Below, one piece after another: positions 8,417 through 16,778 of a stretch of 64,000 bases of DNA. The notes below the pieces were generated by a model that was not told where the DNA came from, ran no database searches, and saw nothing but the letters and a program-made list of their open reading frames with translations. How positions within the stretch are numbered: the stretch's first letter is position 1; each line of letters begins with the position of its first letter. The translations under genes were made by a program, and so were the position numbers. This DNA comes from Bradyrhizobium sp. JYMT SZCCT0428. Its GTDB lineage: Bacteria; Pseudomonadota; Alphaproteobacteria; Rhizobiales; Xanthobacteraceae. The stretch is taken from assembly GCF_018131075.1 (NCBI RefSeq), contig NZ_JAFCLS010000035.1, positions 26,420 to 90,419 of the forward strand. Reading direction: 5' to 3'.

Positions 8417-8446
8417 ATAGATCTTTTAATTAGAGGCGCGATCTAT
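8417..8446. promoter_or_regulatory. Inverted repeat upstream of alpA, candidate operator
   Basis: Perfect 7-bp arms ATAGATC (8417-8423) and GATCTAT (8440-8446), 16 bp apart, centre spacing about two helical turns. It lies in the AT-rich leader of the AlpA operon. Binding of AlpA or a helper-phage protein here is inference. Confidence 0.45.
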
Positions 8447-8465
8447 AGTACTCAGCCGCCAGCAC

Positions 8466-9083
8466 TTAGAGGTCCAATTTGTACGGCCACTTTGTAGACC
8501 AACTCCTAAAGGCGGAAACGGGATCTGCGTCCAAGTCGAGATAAACAAACCCAACCCGCAGAAAATCTGCAAATTTTGATGATGGATTCAACGCTTTTGA
8601 CGGCGCGGGCCTGTTGCCCATCAGCCACCAAATACACCGCAGCGACTCTATGGCTTGTAACGCATCCCAGCGGATGTTTCGTTTGTCTATCGTGACGTTG
8701 ATTGCTGCTTCAATATCGGAACAGGCTTCATTGATCGCCTCTTCAGACATAATCTCCTTTAGGCTAAGTAAACCAGCAACCAGAGGCGAACCGGCTGCTG
8801 TAGCTTGGTAGTATGGAAGCGCCTGAACATTTTCGAGTTCTAAAAGGCCAGAACCGGAGATAAAGTTTAGGCACTCCTTCAAAGTGGCTAGATCGGCGTG
8901 TGCATGTCGCCGATTCACAGGTTCAACGTGATTCAACCAGTAACGGGTAGCCAGTTCGACCGCCAACCAGCCACACTCTTCAAGGTCATGCCTTGGTGCA
9001 AGAAATTCGCGAAAAGCGTCCTGAAAGCATCGGGCTCGATCCCAATACTTAGTCTCGATTAAGTTTTGAATTTTCATGTGCAT
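8466..9083 (-). CDS. Unknown AT-rich cargo protein, 205 aa
   Basis: An all-helical-looking protein with many Trp and Cys residues (ECGWLAVELATRYW; ESLRCIWWLMGN) and no signal peptide or recognised domain. A second ATG six bases in (MKIQNL) is an equally possible start. Base composition is visibly lower in GC than the operon to its left or the chromosome to its right. It lies between integrase and AlpA operon, five bases after the integrase stop region on the same strand, which is a usual cargo position in satellites. Function unknown. Confidence 0.6.
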   Translation of the reverse strand: MHMKIQNLIETKYWDRARCFQDAFREFLAPRHDLEECGWLAVELATRYWLNHVEPVNRRHAHADLATLKECLNFISGSGLLELENVQALPYYQATAAGSPLVAGLLSLKEIMSEEAINEACSDIEAAINVTIDKRNIRWDALQAIESLRCIWWLMGNRPAPSKALNPSSKFADFLRVGFVYLDLDADPVSAFRSWSTKWPYKLDL

Positions 9084-9088
9084 GAACC

Positions 9089-10420
9089 CTACTTAGGCTG
9101 CTCAGACCATGCCGTTACAAGGGCGCCATCCCGTAACCGCGGCATATATGCCGGCGGCTGACAAGGTGGCCTCGCGATCTCCCGCAGCTTCGCCGCCCAA
9201 AGCTCCAAAGCCTCCCTCTTCTCGTCGAAATATTCGTAAACGTCATAGACTCGTTGGATGTTCGGTTTGACGTGAGCCAGCATTGCTTCTTTCACTTCGA
9301 CAGAAATTCCCTTGATGCGGGATAGCCGCGAGCGCACAGTTCTTCTAATGTCGTGATTGGTGAAGTGCGCCAAAACGACGGCTTCGTGATCTTCGCCCCG
9401 CTCGATCGCAAACTCGCGTAGCACCTTGATCATTTCGGCGTTGAGCTGGTTTTTCATGTCTTCGCTCAGCCGCATCGGCGTTTCGCCGCCGCTGTATGAA
9501 AACAGGAACCTGCCTCGCTTCGGGCAAGCCTCGTAAACCAGTTCGTGCAAAACTGCCGTGACCGGGACGACATGGTGAAGCTTTCCCTTCATCCGGCTTG
9601 CCGGGATCGTCCACTCCCACGAGTTGGTGCGGAGATTCCATTCGCTGCGATCGGTGTTCAAAAGTTCGCGGGCGCGCAACGCGGTCAAGATCAAGCCGCG
9701 ATAGTAGGGACCGACGGGATATGGCAGGCGGTTAGCTGCGATCCAAGCAGCCCGCAGCTCTTCATCGTTGAGAACTCGCTGGCGCGGAACGATCTTTCCG
9801 ACGATCTTCGATATTTTGATGGTTGCGCACGGGGAAAGCTTTAGGCCGTAGACTCGCTGATCGACGGCCCACGAGAAGAACCCGCCCAAATCGTTGAACA
9901 GTTGCCGCGCCTGTGAGGGCGTCTTAACAACCCGCGGGTTTACGACCTTGGCCAGAATGTCCAGGTCGGTGATCTCGGCAATGGGCGTGTCCTTGAAAAT
10001 CGGAAGTAGGTGATTTTCGATACGCTTTTTGATCGCCTTACCCGATCGTTGCCTGGCCAGCTTGCGCTCGAAATAATCTTTCATGACGCTGCCAAAGGTA
10101 TCGGCACGACGCTGCGCCTGCTCCTCCCTTGCCCGCGCTTCAACATAGGCCGGATCAAGGCCCTGCTTGATCATCACGGCCCAGCTGCGCGCCTTGTCGC
10201 GCGCCGCCTCCAGCGTGATCGCATCGACCTTGGCGATCTCGCGCCGGGCCTGATTGGCGGCGCCCGGGAAACGGGCCTGGAAAATGTAGGTCTTGGCGCC
10301 GGTGTCGGTGACACGAACCCCGAACCCCGGTACCAGCGCGTCCATCGTCTGCGATCGCGTGCCTTTGAGGGCGGCCTTGAGCGATTGGACTTTTCGGTCT
10401 GTCAGGGTTTGGCGGGCCAT
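9089..10420 (-). CDS. int: Tyrosine integrase, P4 type (DUF4102 N-terminus)
   Basis: Begins MARQTLTDRKVQSLKAA; I prefer this ATG to one 12 bases upstream because GGAA sits seven bases before it and P4-type integrases usually start this way. Domains: DUF4102 arm-binding (~1-95), core-binding (~105-200), catalytic (~215-420). Counted from the upstream ATG, the catalytic set is Arg253 in LTALRARELL, a Lys in MKGKLHHVVP, HDIRR (His360, Arg363), His387 in LAHVK and Tyr in VYDVYEY (396-401). All appear intact. It would integrate and excise the element. The usual targets of this family are tRNA or other RNA gene ends, but none is visible at this junction. Confidence 0.93.
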   Translation of the reverse strand: MARQTLTDRKVQSLKAALKGTRSQTMDALVPGFGVRVTDTGAKTYIFQARFPGAANQARREIAKVDAITLEAARDKARSWAVMIKQGLDPAYVEARAREEQAQRRADTFGSVMKDYFERKLARQRSGKAIKKRIENHLLPIFKDTPIAEITDLDILAKVVNPRVVKTPSQARQLFNDLGGFFSWAVDQRVYGLKLSPCATIKISKIVGKIVPRQRVLNDEELRAAWIAANRLPYPVGPYYRGLILTALRARELLNTDRSEWNLRTNSWEWTIPASRMKGKLHHVVPVTAVLHELVYEACPKRGRFLFSYSGGETPMRLSEDMKNQLNAEMIKVLREFAIERGEDHEAVVLAHFTNHDIRRTVRSRLSRIKGISVEVKEAMLAHVKPNIQRVYDVYEYFDEKREALELWAAKLREIARPPCQPPAYMPRLRDGALVTAWSEQPK

Positions 10421-10571
10421 GCTAGGTTCCATCTAACTTGCAGATGACAACCGCCGGGACATCACCGGGGCATCATTTTGGTTGAGATGCAGCGTGGTCG
10501 TATGAGACGGTAAGAAATCAAAAAATGCAACAAGTGCCTGTGAATCAACGACTAGTGCAACTCTGTGAAAT

Positions 10572-10603
10572 GTTCTGAAACTCTTTGAATTAGCTTTCAG
10601 AAC
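10572..10603. repeat. Inverted repeat between integrase and pgsA
   Basis: Perfect 9-bp arms GTTCTGAAA (10572-10580) and TTTCAGAAC (10595-10603) with a 14-bp AT-rich spacer. No T-run follows, so it is not a convincing terminator. Its place at the chromosome-element junction fits an integrase binding site or attR flank, but this is inference. Confidence 0.4.
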
Positions 10604-10686
10604 AAACTATGTAGATAACAACCGACCCGCCCCGCAAAGGGCCGGATCTGTTACGTAATCAGGCCGGTAGCCGGGAAGCGACCGAG

Positions 10687-11229
10687 TTGAATATTCCGAA
10701 TATCATTACACTGGGTCGCATCATCCTGGTGCCCATTATCGTCTGGGCGATCGCCTCGAGGCAGATGGAGATCGCATTCGCGATCTTCGTGATCGCCGGC
10801 GTCAGCGACGCCGTCGACGGTTTCCTCGCCAAGCGCTTCAATATGACCAGCGAGCTCGGCGCCCTGCTCGATCCCCTCGCCGACAAGGCGCTTTTGGTCT
10901 CGATCTACGTCTCGCTCGGAATCTGGGGCGCGGTGCCGCTGTGGATCGTGATCCTGGTGGTGTCGCGCGACATCATGATCGTCACCGCCGTGATCGTGTC
11001 ATGGTTGTTCGACAAGCCTATCCCGATGAAACCCTTGATGGTCTCGAAGCTCAACACAGTGGCGCAGGTTGCGTTCGCCGCCCTGGTGCTGGCGTCGCTC
11101 GGCTTCAACTTCAAGCCGACGCCATACGACCTGATCCTGATGGGTTTTGTTACGGTCTTTACTTTGGTTTCCGTCTCCCTCTATCTCGTGGAGTGGGTGC
11201 GGCACATGGGTACGATCGAGGCCAAATAG
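10687..11229 (+). CDS. pgsA: CDP-diacylglycerol--glycerol-3-phosphate 3-phosphatidyltransferase
   Basis: 180 residues from a TTG start (MNIPNIITLGRIILVPIIVW), normal for PgsA. The CDP-alcohol phosphotransferase motif D-G-x2-A-R-x8-G-x3-D-x3-D is seen as SDAVDGFLAKRFNMTSELGALLDPLADK (positions ~40-66), with Lys for Arg in the A-R pair. Four or five membrane helices follow. It makes phosphatidylglycerol phosphate at the inner membrane. In relatives the gene follows uvrC; here the integrated element stands upstream, so its native promoter context may be changed. Confidence 0.95.
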   Translation: MNIPNIITLGRIILVPIIVWAIASRQMEIAFAIFVIAGVSDAVDGFLAKRFNMTSELGALLDPLADKALLVSIYVSLGIWGAVPLWIVILVVSRDIMIVTAVIVSWLFDKPIPMKPLMVSKLNTVAQVAFAALVLASLGFNFKPTPYDLILMGFVTVFTLVSVSLYLVEWVRHMGTIEAK

Positions 11230-11359
11230 GCCTGCCTTGCTGAAGCGTTTGTTTGACGCGTTTTCTACCGCAGATAAGTCGACGCAATCTGCGTATACTT
11301 GATTGCTATGCGAACCGGTACCCGCTTCGCTTGAAAACGTCATGGTTCCGGAGACTTGC

Positions 11360-12037
11360 GTGGCAGTTCGCGTTCAACCCCGTCAGCTTGCCTTTGCGCT
11401 GCCGCACGCCGAAAGCCTGACCCGCGACAATTTTCTGGAAGGGCCGGCCAATGAGGCGGGCCTGGCGCTGATCGAAAGCTGGCCCGACTGGCCCAACCGC
11501 ATCATGCTGCTGGTTGGCCCGGAAGGCTCCGGCAAGAGCCATCTCGCCGCGATATGGGCCGAGCAAGCCGGCGCCCGCTCGATTTCCGCACACGCTTTGA
11601 CGCCCACCGCCGTACCCGGCGCGCTAGCGACGGGCGCGCTGGTGGTCGAAGACCTGAAAGCGGGGGATTTCGACGAGCGCGCGATGTTCCATTTGATGAA
11701 TCTGGGGCGGGAAGACGAAGCTTCGATTCTGATGACGGCGCGGATCGCGCCATCGGCCTTCGAGGTCGAGCTGCGCGATCTGCGCTCGCGGCTGCGCGCG
11801 GTGCCGACGGTGCCGCTATTGCCGCCCGACGATTTGCTGTTCCGCGGCCTGATCGTCAAATTCTGCGCCGACCGGCAGCTGAGCATCGACGAGACGGTCG
11901 TGAGCTATCTCGCCAGCCGGATCGAGCGGTCCTATGCGGCTGCGCGCCAGGCCATCGACCTCTTGGACAGCGAGGCTCTGCGGCTCGGTCGGCCGGTGAC
12001 GCGGGCGCTGGCGGCCGAATTGCTGCGCAACGCCTGA
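11360..12037 (+). CDS. hdaA: DnaA-related regulatory protein HdaA
   Basis: A DnaA-like AAA+ ATPase of about 225 residues lacking the C-terminal DNA-binding domain of DnaA. The N-terminal QLAFALPHAES is the clamp-binding motif of Hda proteins, Walker A is GPEGSGKSH and the arginine-finger region is around LRDLRSRLRAV. It stimulates ATP hydrolysis on DnaA when bound to the sliding clamp, limiting replication initiation. The start is uncertain: GTG at 11360 has GGAGA six bases upstream; an ATG at 11342 and a TTG at 11303 are in frame. hdaA-ppk-ppx is a common alphaproteobacterial order. Confidence 0.88.
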   Translation: MAVRVQPRQLAFALPHAESLTRDNFLEGPANEAGLALIESWPDWPNRIMLLVGPEGSGKSHLAAIWAEQAGARSISAHALTPTAVPGALATGALVVEDLKAGDFDERAMFHLMNLGREDEASILMTARIAPSAFEVELRDLRSRLRAVPTVPLLPPDDLLFRGLIVKFCADRQLSIDETVVSYLASRIERSYAAARQAIDLLDSEALRLGRPVTRALAAELLRNA

Positions 12038-12108
12038 CGGGCGCTTGCTGCCGCTGCGCGCCATGTCACGCCCCTGCCGCCTTGACGGCGGCCGCCGGCG
12101 GAACATCA

Positions 12109-12137
12109 ATGTCATCGAAACGTCATCCAACTATCAC
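12109..12137 (+). promoter_or_regulatory. Pho-box-like triple direct repeat upstream of ppk
   Basis: Three 7-bp units at exact 11-bp spacing: ATGTCAT (12109-12115), ACGTCAT (12120-12126) and CTATCAC (12131-12137). The PhoB consensus is CTGTCAT repeated every 11 bp, so the units match 6, 5 and about 5 of 7. They end 47 bp before the ppk start. Phosphate-starvation control of ppk is known in several bacteria; binding here is inferred. Confidence 0.6.
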
Positions 12138-12184
12138 ATGGTGCGCATTGCATCCGCCTAGACTGGCGCTGCGTTCCAACTGAG

Positions 12185-14398
12185 ATGGATCGAAACTTCA
12201 TGGACTCGGCACAAGCTATTGAAATAAAAGAAAAAGACGAAAGTGCCGAAGCGCCGCCGGCGATCGCCACCAGCCCGGAGCGATTCATCAATCGCGAGCT
12301 GTCCTGGCTGCATTTCAATCGCCGGGTGCTCGAGGAAGCCGTCAATCCCGGCCATCCCGTGCTCGAACGGGTCCGGTTCCTGTCGATTTCAGCCAATAAC
12401 CTTGATGAATTCTTCATGGTCCGTGTCGCCGGTATCAAGGCGCAGGTCCGCGAAGGGATCGCCGAACGCAGCCCGGATGGCCTGACCCCCTCCGAGCAGC
12501 TCGTGCGCATCAACCAGACGGTTTCGGAACTCGCCTCCGACCAGCAGGCAATCTGGCGCGATCTGCGCAGCACATTGTCGGAGACCGGTATCGTGCTGGT
12601 CGATGGCCACGACGTCACCAAGCCCGAGCGGGCCTGGATCGAGGAACATTTCCTCCACAACATCTTCCCGCTGCTGACGCCGCTCGCCATCGATCCGGCG
12701 CACCCCTTCCCATTCATCCCGAGCCTCGGCTTCACCATCGCGCTGCATTTGGCGCGGGTCGCCGACGGCAAGCCGATGAACGCGTTGATCCGCATGCCCG
12801 GCAAGATCGACCGCTTCATCCGCATGCCCGCGGGCAAGGACGGCGCGGTGCGCCTGATCACGCTGGAACAGGCCACCGGCCTGTTCATCGGCCGCCTGTT
12901 CCCCGGCTACACCGTCAAGGGCCAGGGCGCGTTCCGCATCATCCGCGACTCCGAATTGGAAATCGAGGAAGAGGCCGAGGATCTGGTGCGCCTGTTCGAA
13001 ACCGCGCTGAAGCGGCGGCGACGCGGATCGGTGATCCGGCTCGAAATCGAAGCCAAGATGCCGGAAGAGCTTCGCGCCTTCGTGCAGCAAGCGCTTTCCA
13101 CCGCCGACGACGAGATCTTTCTGGTCGACGGCGTGCTGGCGATGAACGAACTGTCGCAGCTGACGCGGCTCGATCGGCCCGACCTCGAATTCGTGCCCTA
13201 CGTGCCGCGCCATCCCGAGCGCGTGCGCGACCATGGCGGCGATATCTTCGCTGCGATCCGGCAGAAGGATCTGGTGGTCCATCACCCCTACGAATCCTTC
13301 GACGTCGTCGTGCAATTCCTGCAACAGGCCGCCCGAGATCCCGACGTCGTCGCCATCAAGCAGACGCTCTACCGCACCTCGAACAACTCGCCGATCGTGC
13401 GCGCGCTGGCCGAAGCCGCCGAAGCCGGCAAGTCGGTGACCGCCTTGATCGAACTGAAGGCGCGGTTCGACGAGGAAGCCAATATCCGCTGGGCGCGCGA
13501 CCTCGAACGCGCCGGCGTGCAGGTGGTGTACGGGTTCATCGAACTGAAGACCCACGCCAAATTGTCGATGGTGGTGCGCCGCGAAGGCGGCAACCTCACC
13601 ACCTATGTGCACACCGGGACCGGAAATTATCACCCGGTCACCGCGCGGATCTATACGGATTTGTCCTACTTCACCTCAGACCCGATCATCGCGCGCGATG
13701 CGGCGCGAGTGTTCAACTACATCACCGGCTATGCCGAACCCAGCGACATCGAGCGCATGGCAGTGTCGCCGCTGACGCTGCGCAAGCGCATCATCGAGCA
13801 CATCAAGGGCGAGACCAGTTACATCCGCCATGGCAAGCCCGGCGCCATCTGGATGAAGATGAACTCGCTGGTCGACCCCGACATCATCGATGCGCTGTAT
13901 GAGGCCTCGCAGGCCGGCGTCTCGATCGAGCTCGTGGTGCGCGGCATCTGCTGCCTGCGGCCCGGACTGCCCGGACTTTCCGAAAACATCCGCGTCAAAT
14001 CCATCATCGGCCGGTTCCTCGAACACGGCCGAATCTACTGCTTCGGCATGGGTCAAGGCCTGCCGAGCACAAAAGCTGCTGTGTATATCTCGTCCGCCGA
14101 CATGATGCCGCGGAACCTGGACCGCCGCGTCGAGGTGCTCTGCCCGCTGCAAAATCCTACGGTGCATCAGCAGGTTCTCGAACAGATCATGGTCGCGAAC
14201 CTGAAGGATACCGAGCAAAGCTGGCAATTGTTGCCCGACGGGTCTTCAACGCGTATGAAGGCCGCGAAAGGCGAAGAGCCGTTCAATCTGCACAACTACT
14301 TCATGACGAATCCGAGTCTGTCAGGCCGTGGAAAGTCTCTCAAGGAATCTTCGCCGCGCCGCCTCACGCGCCGTAATGAGCGTCAGCATTCGTCCTAG
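12185..14398 (+). CDS. ppk: Polyphosphate kinase 1
   Basis: 737 residues, full length for PPK1. It reversibly transfers the gamma phosphate of ATP to polyphosphate. Both phospholipase-D-like catalytic histidines are present: His457 in LKTHAKLS and His614 in FLEHGRIYCF. The N-terminal RFINRELSWLHFNRRVLEEA segment and the GTGNYHP loop are also characteristic. It is followed 27 bp later by ppx, so synthesis and breakdown of polyphosphate are genetically linked. A Pho-box-like repeat lies upstream. Confidence 0.97.
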   Translation: MDRNFMDSAQAIEIKEKDESAEAPPAIATSPERFINRELSWLHFNRRVLEEAVNPGHPVLERVRFLSISANNLDEFFMVRVAGIKAQVREGIAERSPDGLTPSEQLVRINQTVSELASDQQAIWRDLRSTLSETGIVLVDGHDVTKPERAWIEEHFLHNIFPLLTPLAIDPAHPFPFIPSLGFTIALHLARVADGKPMNALIRMPGKIDRFIRMPAGKDGAVRLITLEQATGLFIGRLFPGYTVKGQGAFRIIRDSELEIEEEAEDLVRLFETALKRRRRGSVIRLEIEAKMPEELRAFVQQALSTADDEIFLVDGVLAMNELSQLTRLDRPDLEFVPYVPRHPERVRDHGGDIFAAIRQKDLVVHHPYESFDVVVQFLQQAARDPDVVAIKQTLYRTSNNSPIVRALAEAAEAGKSVTALIELKARFDEEANIRWARDLERAGVQVVYGFIELKTHAKLSMVVRREGGNLTTYVHTGTGNYHPVTARIYTDLSYFTSDPIIARDAARVFNYITGYAEPSDIERMAVSPLTLRKRIIEHIKGETSYIRHGKPGAIWMKMNSLVDPDIIDALYEASQAGVSIELVVRGICCLRPGLPGLSENIRVKSIIGRFLEHGRIYCFGMGQGLPSTKAAVYISSADMMPRNLDRRVEVLCPLQNPTVHQQVLEQIMVANLKDTEQSWQLLPDGSSTRMKAAKGEEPFNLHNYFMTNPSLSGRGKSLKESSPRRLTRRNERQHSS

Positions 14399-14425
14399 CG
14401 GGTTGCGTCATATGGGGGATTGGCG

Positions 14426-15928
14426 GTGAAGCGGCCGCGCAAGCGCGCTAGCAGCGTCGCCGTCATCGATATCGGTTCGAACTCGGTTCGTCTCGTCGTC
14501 TATGAAACGATGGCGCGCAGCCTCGTCACGATCTTCAACGAGAAGGCGCTGTGCGGGCTCGGCCGCGAGGTCCAGACCACCGGGCTGCTGGCGACCGACG
14601 CCGTCGCCAAGGCATTGACCGCGCTGCGGCGGTTTCGCGCGTTGTGCAGGATCCAGAAGGTCGGCCGCGTCTATGCGATCGCCACGGCGGCCTGCCGCGA
14701 CGCCTCCAACGGCCCCGATTTCATCGCCAAGGCCGAGCGCATCTGCGGCGCCACCATTCAGATCCTGTCGGGACCGCGCGAGGCCAAATTGTCGGCGCTC
14801 GGCGTCGTCTCCGGCGTGCACGATCCCGACGGCATCGTCGGCGATCTCGGCGGCGGTTCGCTCGAACTGATCGACGTGCACCGCAACCGCGTTCGCAGCG
14901 GCGTCACGCTGCCGCTCGGAAGCCTGGCGCTGCAGGACCTGTCGGACAAATCGCTGAAACGCGCCGAGCGGATCGTCTCCGACGAACTGTCCGACGTCGC
15001 CCAGCTCAAGGCCGGCCACGGCCGTACCTTCTATGCGGTCGGCGGCACCTGGCGCGCGCTGGCGCGCATCCACATCATCCAGAGCGACTATCCGCTGCGG
15101 GTGATGCACGGCTATTCGATCCCGGCGGCGGATGCGCTCGACTTCGCGCAGCGGCTGCGGCGGCTGGCTGCGGCCAACATGCTGGCCAATATCGAGATGA
15201 TCTCCGACGCGCGGCGGCCGCTGCTGACCTATGCGGCGCTGGTGCTCGAACACATCATTCGCGTTGCCAAACCCAAGACCATCGTGTTTTCGACCTTCGG
15301 CGTGCGCGAGGGGCTGTTGTACGAAAAGCTGCCGCCATCCGAGCGTGCCCTCGATGGATTTATCTGCGCCGCGCAAACGCTGAACCAGCTGTTGTCGCGC
15401 TCCGCCCGCCATGCCGAAGAACTGGTCTCGTGGACCGATCGTCTGGTCAGGGTCGTCAAGCTGCGCGAAACGCCTGAGGAACGCCGGCTGCGCCACGCCG
15501 CCTGCCTGCTGTCCGACATCGGCTGGCGGGTGCATCCGGACCATCGCGGCGAAGAGACGCTGAGCCTGATCACCAACGGCAATTTCGGCTCGATCAGCCA
15601 CCAGGGCCGCGCCTTTGTCGCGCTGTCGGTGTTTTACCGCTACGCCGGTCTCAGCGAGGAAAACGAACCGCCGGCGCGGATCCGCGAGCTGGTGCCTCCG
15701 GCGATGGACGAACGCGCCAGAATGCTCGGCGCGGCGTTCCGCGTTGCGCATCTGATCTCGGCGGCACGAACCGGTGTGCTGCCCGCGACGCATTTCCGCA
15801 GCCAGGGCCGCAAGCTGATGCTGGTGTTCGAGCACCGGATGGTCGATCTGGTCGCCGACCGTGTCGGCAGCCGCTTCAAGCAGTTGGCGCGGCTGGTCGG
15901 ACGCACCGGCTCGATCGTGCGGCGGTAG
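14426..15928 (+). CDS. ppx: Exopolyphosphatase (Ppx/GppA family)
   Basis: About 500 residues. The ASKHA-fold phosphatase starts with the phosphate-1 loop VIDIGSNSVRLVVYE; ATAACRDASN and VGDLGGGSLEL are the connecting and phosphate-2 motifs. The C-terminal HD-like helical region follows from ~residue 310. It releases phosphate from polyphosphate or hydrolyses pppGpp. GTG at 14426 has GGGGGA seven bases upstream and is preferred over the TTG at 14420, which is too close to it. Downstream lies a convergent regulator gene only 16 bp away. Confidence 0.93.
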   Translation: MKRPRKRASSVAVIDIGSNSVRLVVYETMARSLVTIFNEKALCGLGREVQTTGLLATDAVAKALTALRRFRALCRIQKVGRVYAIATAACRDASNGPDFIAKAERICGATIQILSGPREAKLSALGVVSGVHDPDGIVGDLGGGSLELIDVHRNRVRSGVTLPLGSLALQDLSDKSLKRAERIVSDELSDVAQLKAGHGRTFYAVGGTWRALARIHIIQSDYPLRVMHGYSIPAADALDFAQRLRRLAAANMLANIEMISDARRPLLTYAALVLEHIIRVAKPKTIVFSTFGVREGLLYEKLPPSERALDGFICAAQTLNQLLSRSARHAEELVSWTDRLVRVVKLRETPEERRLRHAACLLSDIGWRVHPDHRGEETLSLITNGNFGSISHQGRAFVALSVFYRYAGLSEENEPPARIRELVPPAMDERARMLGAAFRVAHLISAARTGVLPATHFRSQGRKLMLVFEHRMVDLVADRVGSRFKQLARLVGRTGSIVRR

Positions 15929-15944
15929 CGTGTGAATCCTGGCG

Positions 15945-16748
15945 TCAGGCTTCTGCCTGATCCACGCTCGCATTATCCTCGTCGGCTTGCAGGATCGTTT
16001 CCGAAAGACGGGCGGCCGCTTTCTGGAGCGGAGCGATAAAGCGATCCAGTTCGGCGAAGCTCACGCGCGCCACCGGGACGGAAACGCCCAGGCACGCGAT
16101 CAATTCGCGATCCGGCGATACGATGGGGACCGCGCATCCGACCACGCCCTTCACATACTCCTCGTTGGTCTTGGCCCAGCCGCGGTGCCGGGTCTCCTCC
16201 AGAACCCTCAGCAACGCGTCGGAATCCACGACGGTGGTTTCCGTATATTTCGTCAGAGCAAGCTCGCGGCACAACTTCTCGCGCGCCCTTTCGGGCAAAC
16301 GGCTCATGTAGATCTTACCCGTCGACGTACAGTGGATTGGAGCGGCCTCGCCCGGATTGAATTGCAGGCCTTGCGGTTGCGACACGCGCACACTGTCCAC
16401 GTAGGCGACCACGTTGTCGCGTACCACTCCGATCTCGCATTGCTCGCCAATTTCGCCTGCGACCGCTCGCAACACCGCGTGACGGCGCGCCGTACGAAAG
16501 GCGGCGCCAATGACCTTCGCGGACAACGTGACCAGCTGATTGCCGACCACGTACCGCTTGGTTCCCAGCGCCTTCTGAAGCAGGCCGCGCTCCTCCAGAT
16601 TTCCGATCAGCCGATGCGCGGTCGGAAGTGGGAGCGAAAGCGCATGGGCGATCTCAGCGACCGAAACGGCTTTGGTCTGCCCGGCGACATGACCAACGAC
16701 GGCAAATGCGCGGTCGAGTGGTCCATCGCTTCTGGCTTGTTCGGCCAT
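15945..16748 (-). CDS. IclR-family transcriptional regulator
   Basis: 267 residues from MAEQARSDGPLDRAFAV. The N-terminal winged helix is at ~10-75 (VSVAEIAHALSLPLPTAHRL) and the C-terminal GAF-like effector domain at ~85-250 (IHCTSTGKIYMSRL; GWAKTNEEYVKGVVGCAVPI). A frame open upstream reaches into the divergent gene and is not used. IclR proteins usually control the adjacent catabolic genes; here these are a PLP enzyme and an amino-acid ABC transporter, transcribed divergently from a 176-bp AT-rich intergenic region. Confidence 0.92.
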   Translation of the reverse strand: MAEQARSDGPLDRAFAVVGHVAGQTKAVSVAEIAHALSLPLPTAHRLIGNLEERGLLQKALGTKRYVVGNQLVTLSAKVIGAAFRTARRHAVLRAVAGEIGEQCEIGVVRDNVVAYVDSVRVSQPQGLQFNPGEAAPIHCTSTGKIYMSRLPERAREKLCRELALTKYTETTVVDSDALLRVLEETRHRGWAKTNEEYVKGVVGCAVPIVSPDRELIACLGVSVPVARVSFAELDRFIAPLQKAAARLSETILQADEDNASVDQAEA

Positions 16749-16778
16749 GTGAAGTCTCCAATCCGGCTGCTGCTCTCG

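Larger units (their letters stand above)
1..10686. mobile_element. PICI-like phage satellite or degraded prophage (left end not in window)
   Basis: A tyrosine integrase at the right edge is followed leftward by a co-directional, mostly overlapping gene series: AlpA regulator, RepA-like ATPase, cold-shock protein, HNH nuclease, TerS, TerL and a ClpP-like protease. The int-alpA-rep order is typical of Gram-negative phage-inducible islands, and HNH-TerS-TerL-protease is HK97-type packaging. No portal or major capsid gene lies between TerL and the protease. The right boundary must fall between the integrase and pgsA (10433-10686). The left boundary is outside the window, so whether the two plus-strand genes before 780 belong is unknown. 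Confidence 0.8.

Noticed and set aside
10433..10686. tRNA gene at the integrase junction
   Set aside because: Expected for this integrase type, but I could find neither a T-arm GGTTCRANYCC sequence nor a cloverleaf.
12389..13633. Long open frame (414 codons) opposite ppk
   Set aside because: It mirrors the high-GC ppk gene in the antisense frame, is rich in His/Arg/Gly/Ala low-complexity sequence and has no family character.
14408..15973. 521-codon open frame opposite ppx
   Set aside because: Antisense artefact of GC-rich coding sequence; the plus-strand ppx has all its motifs.
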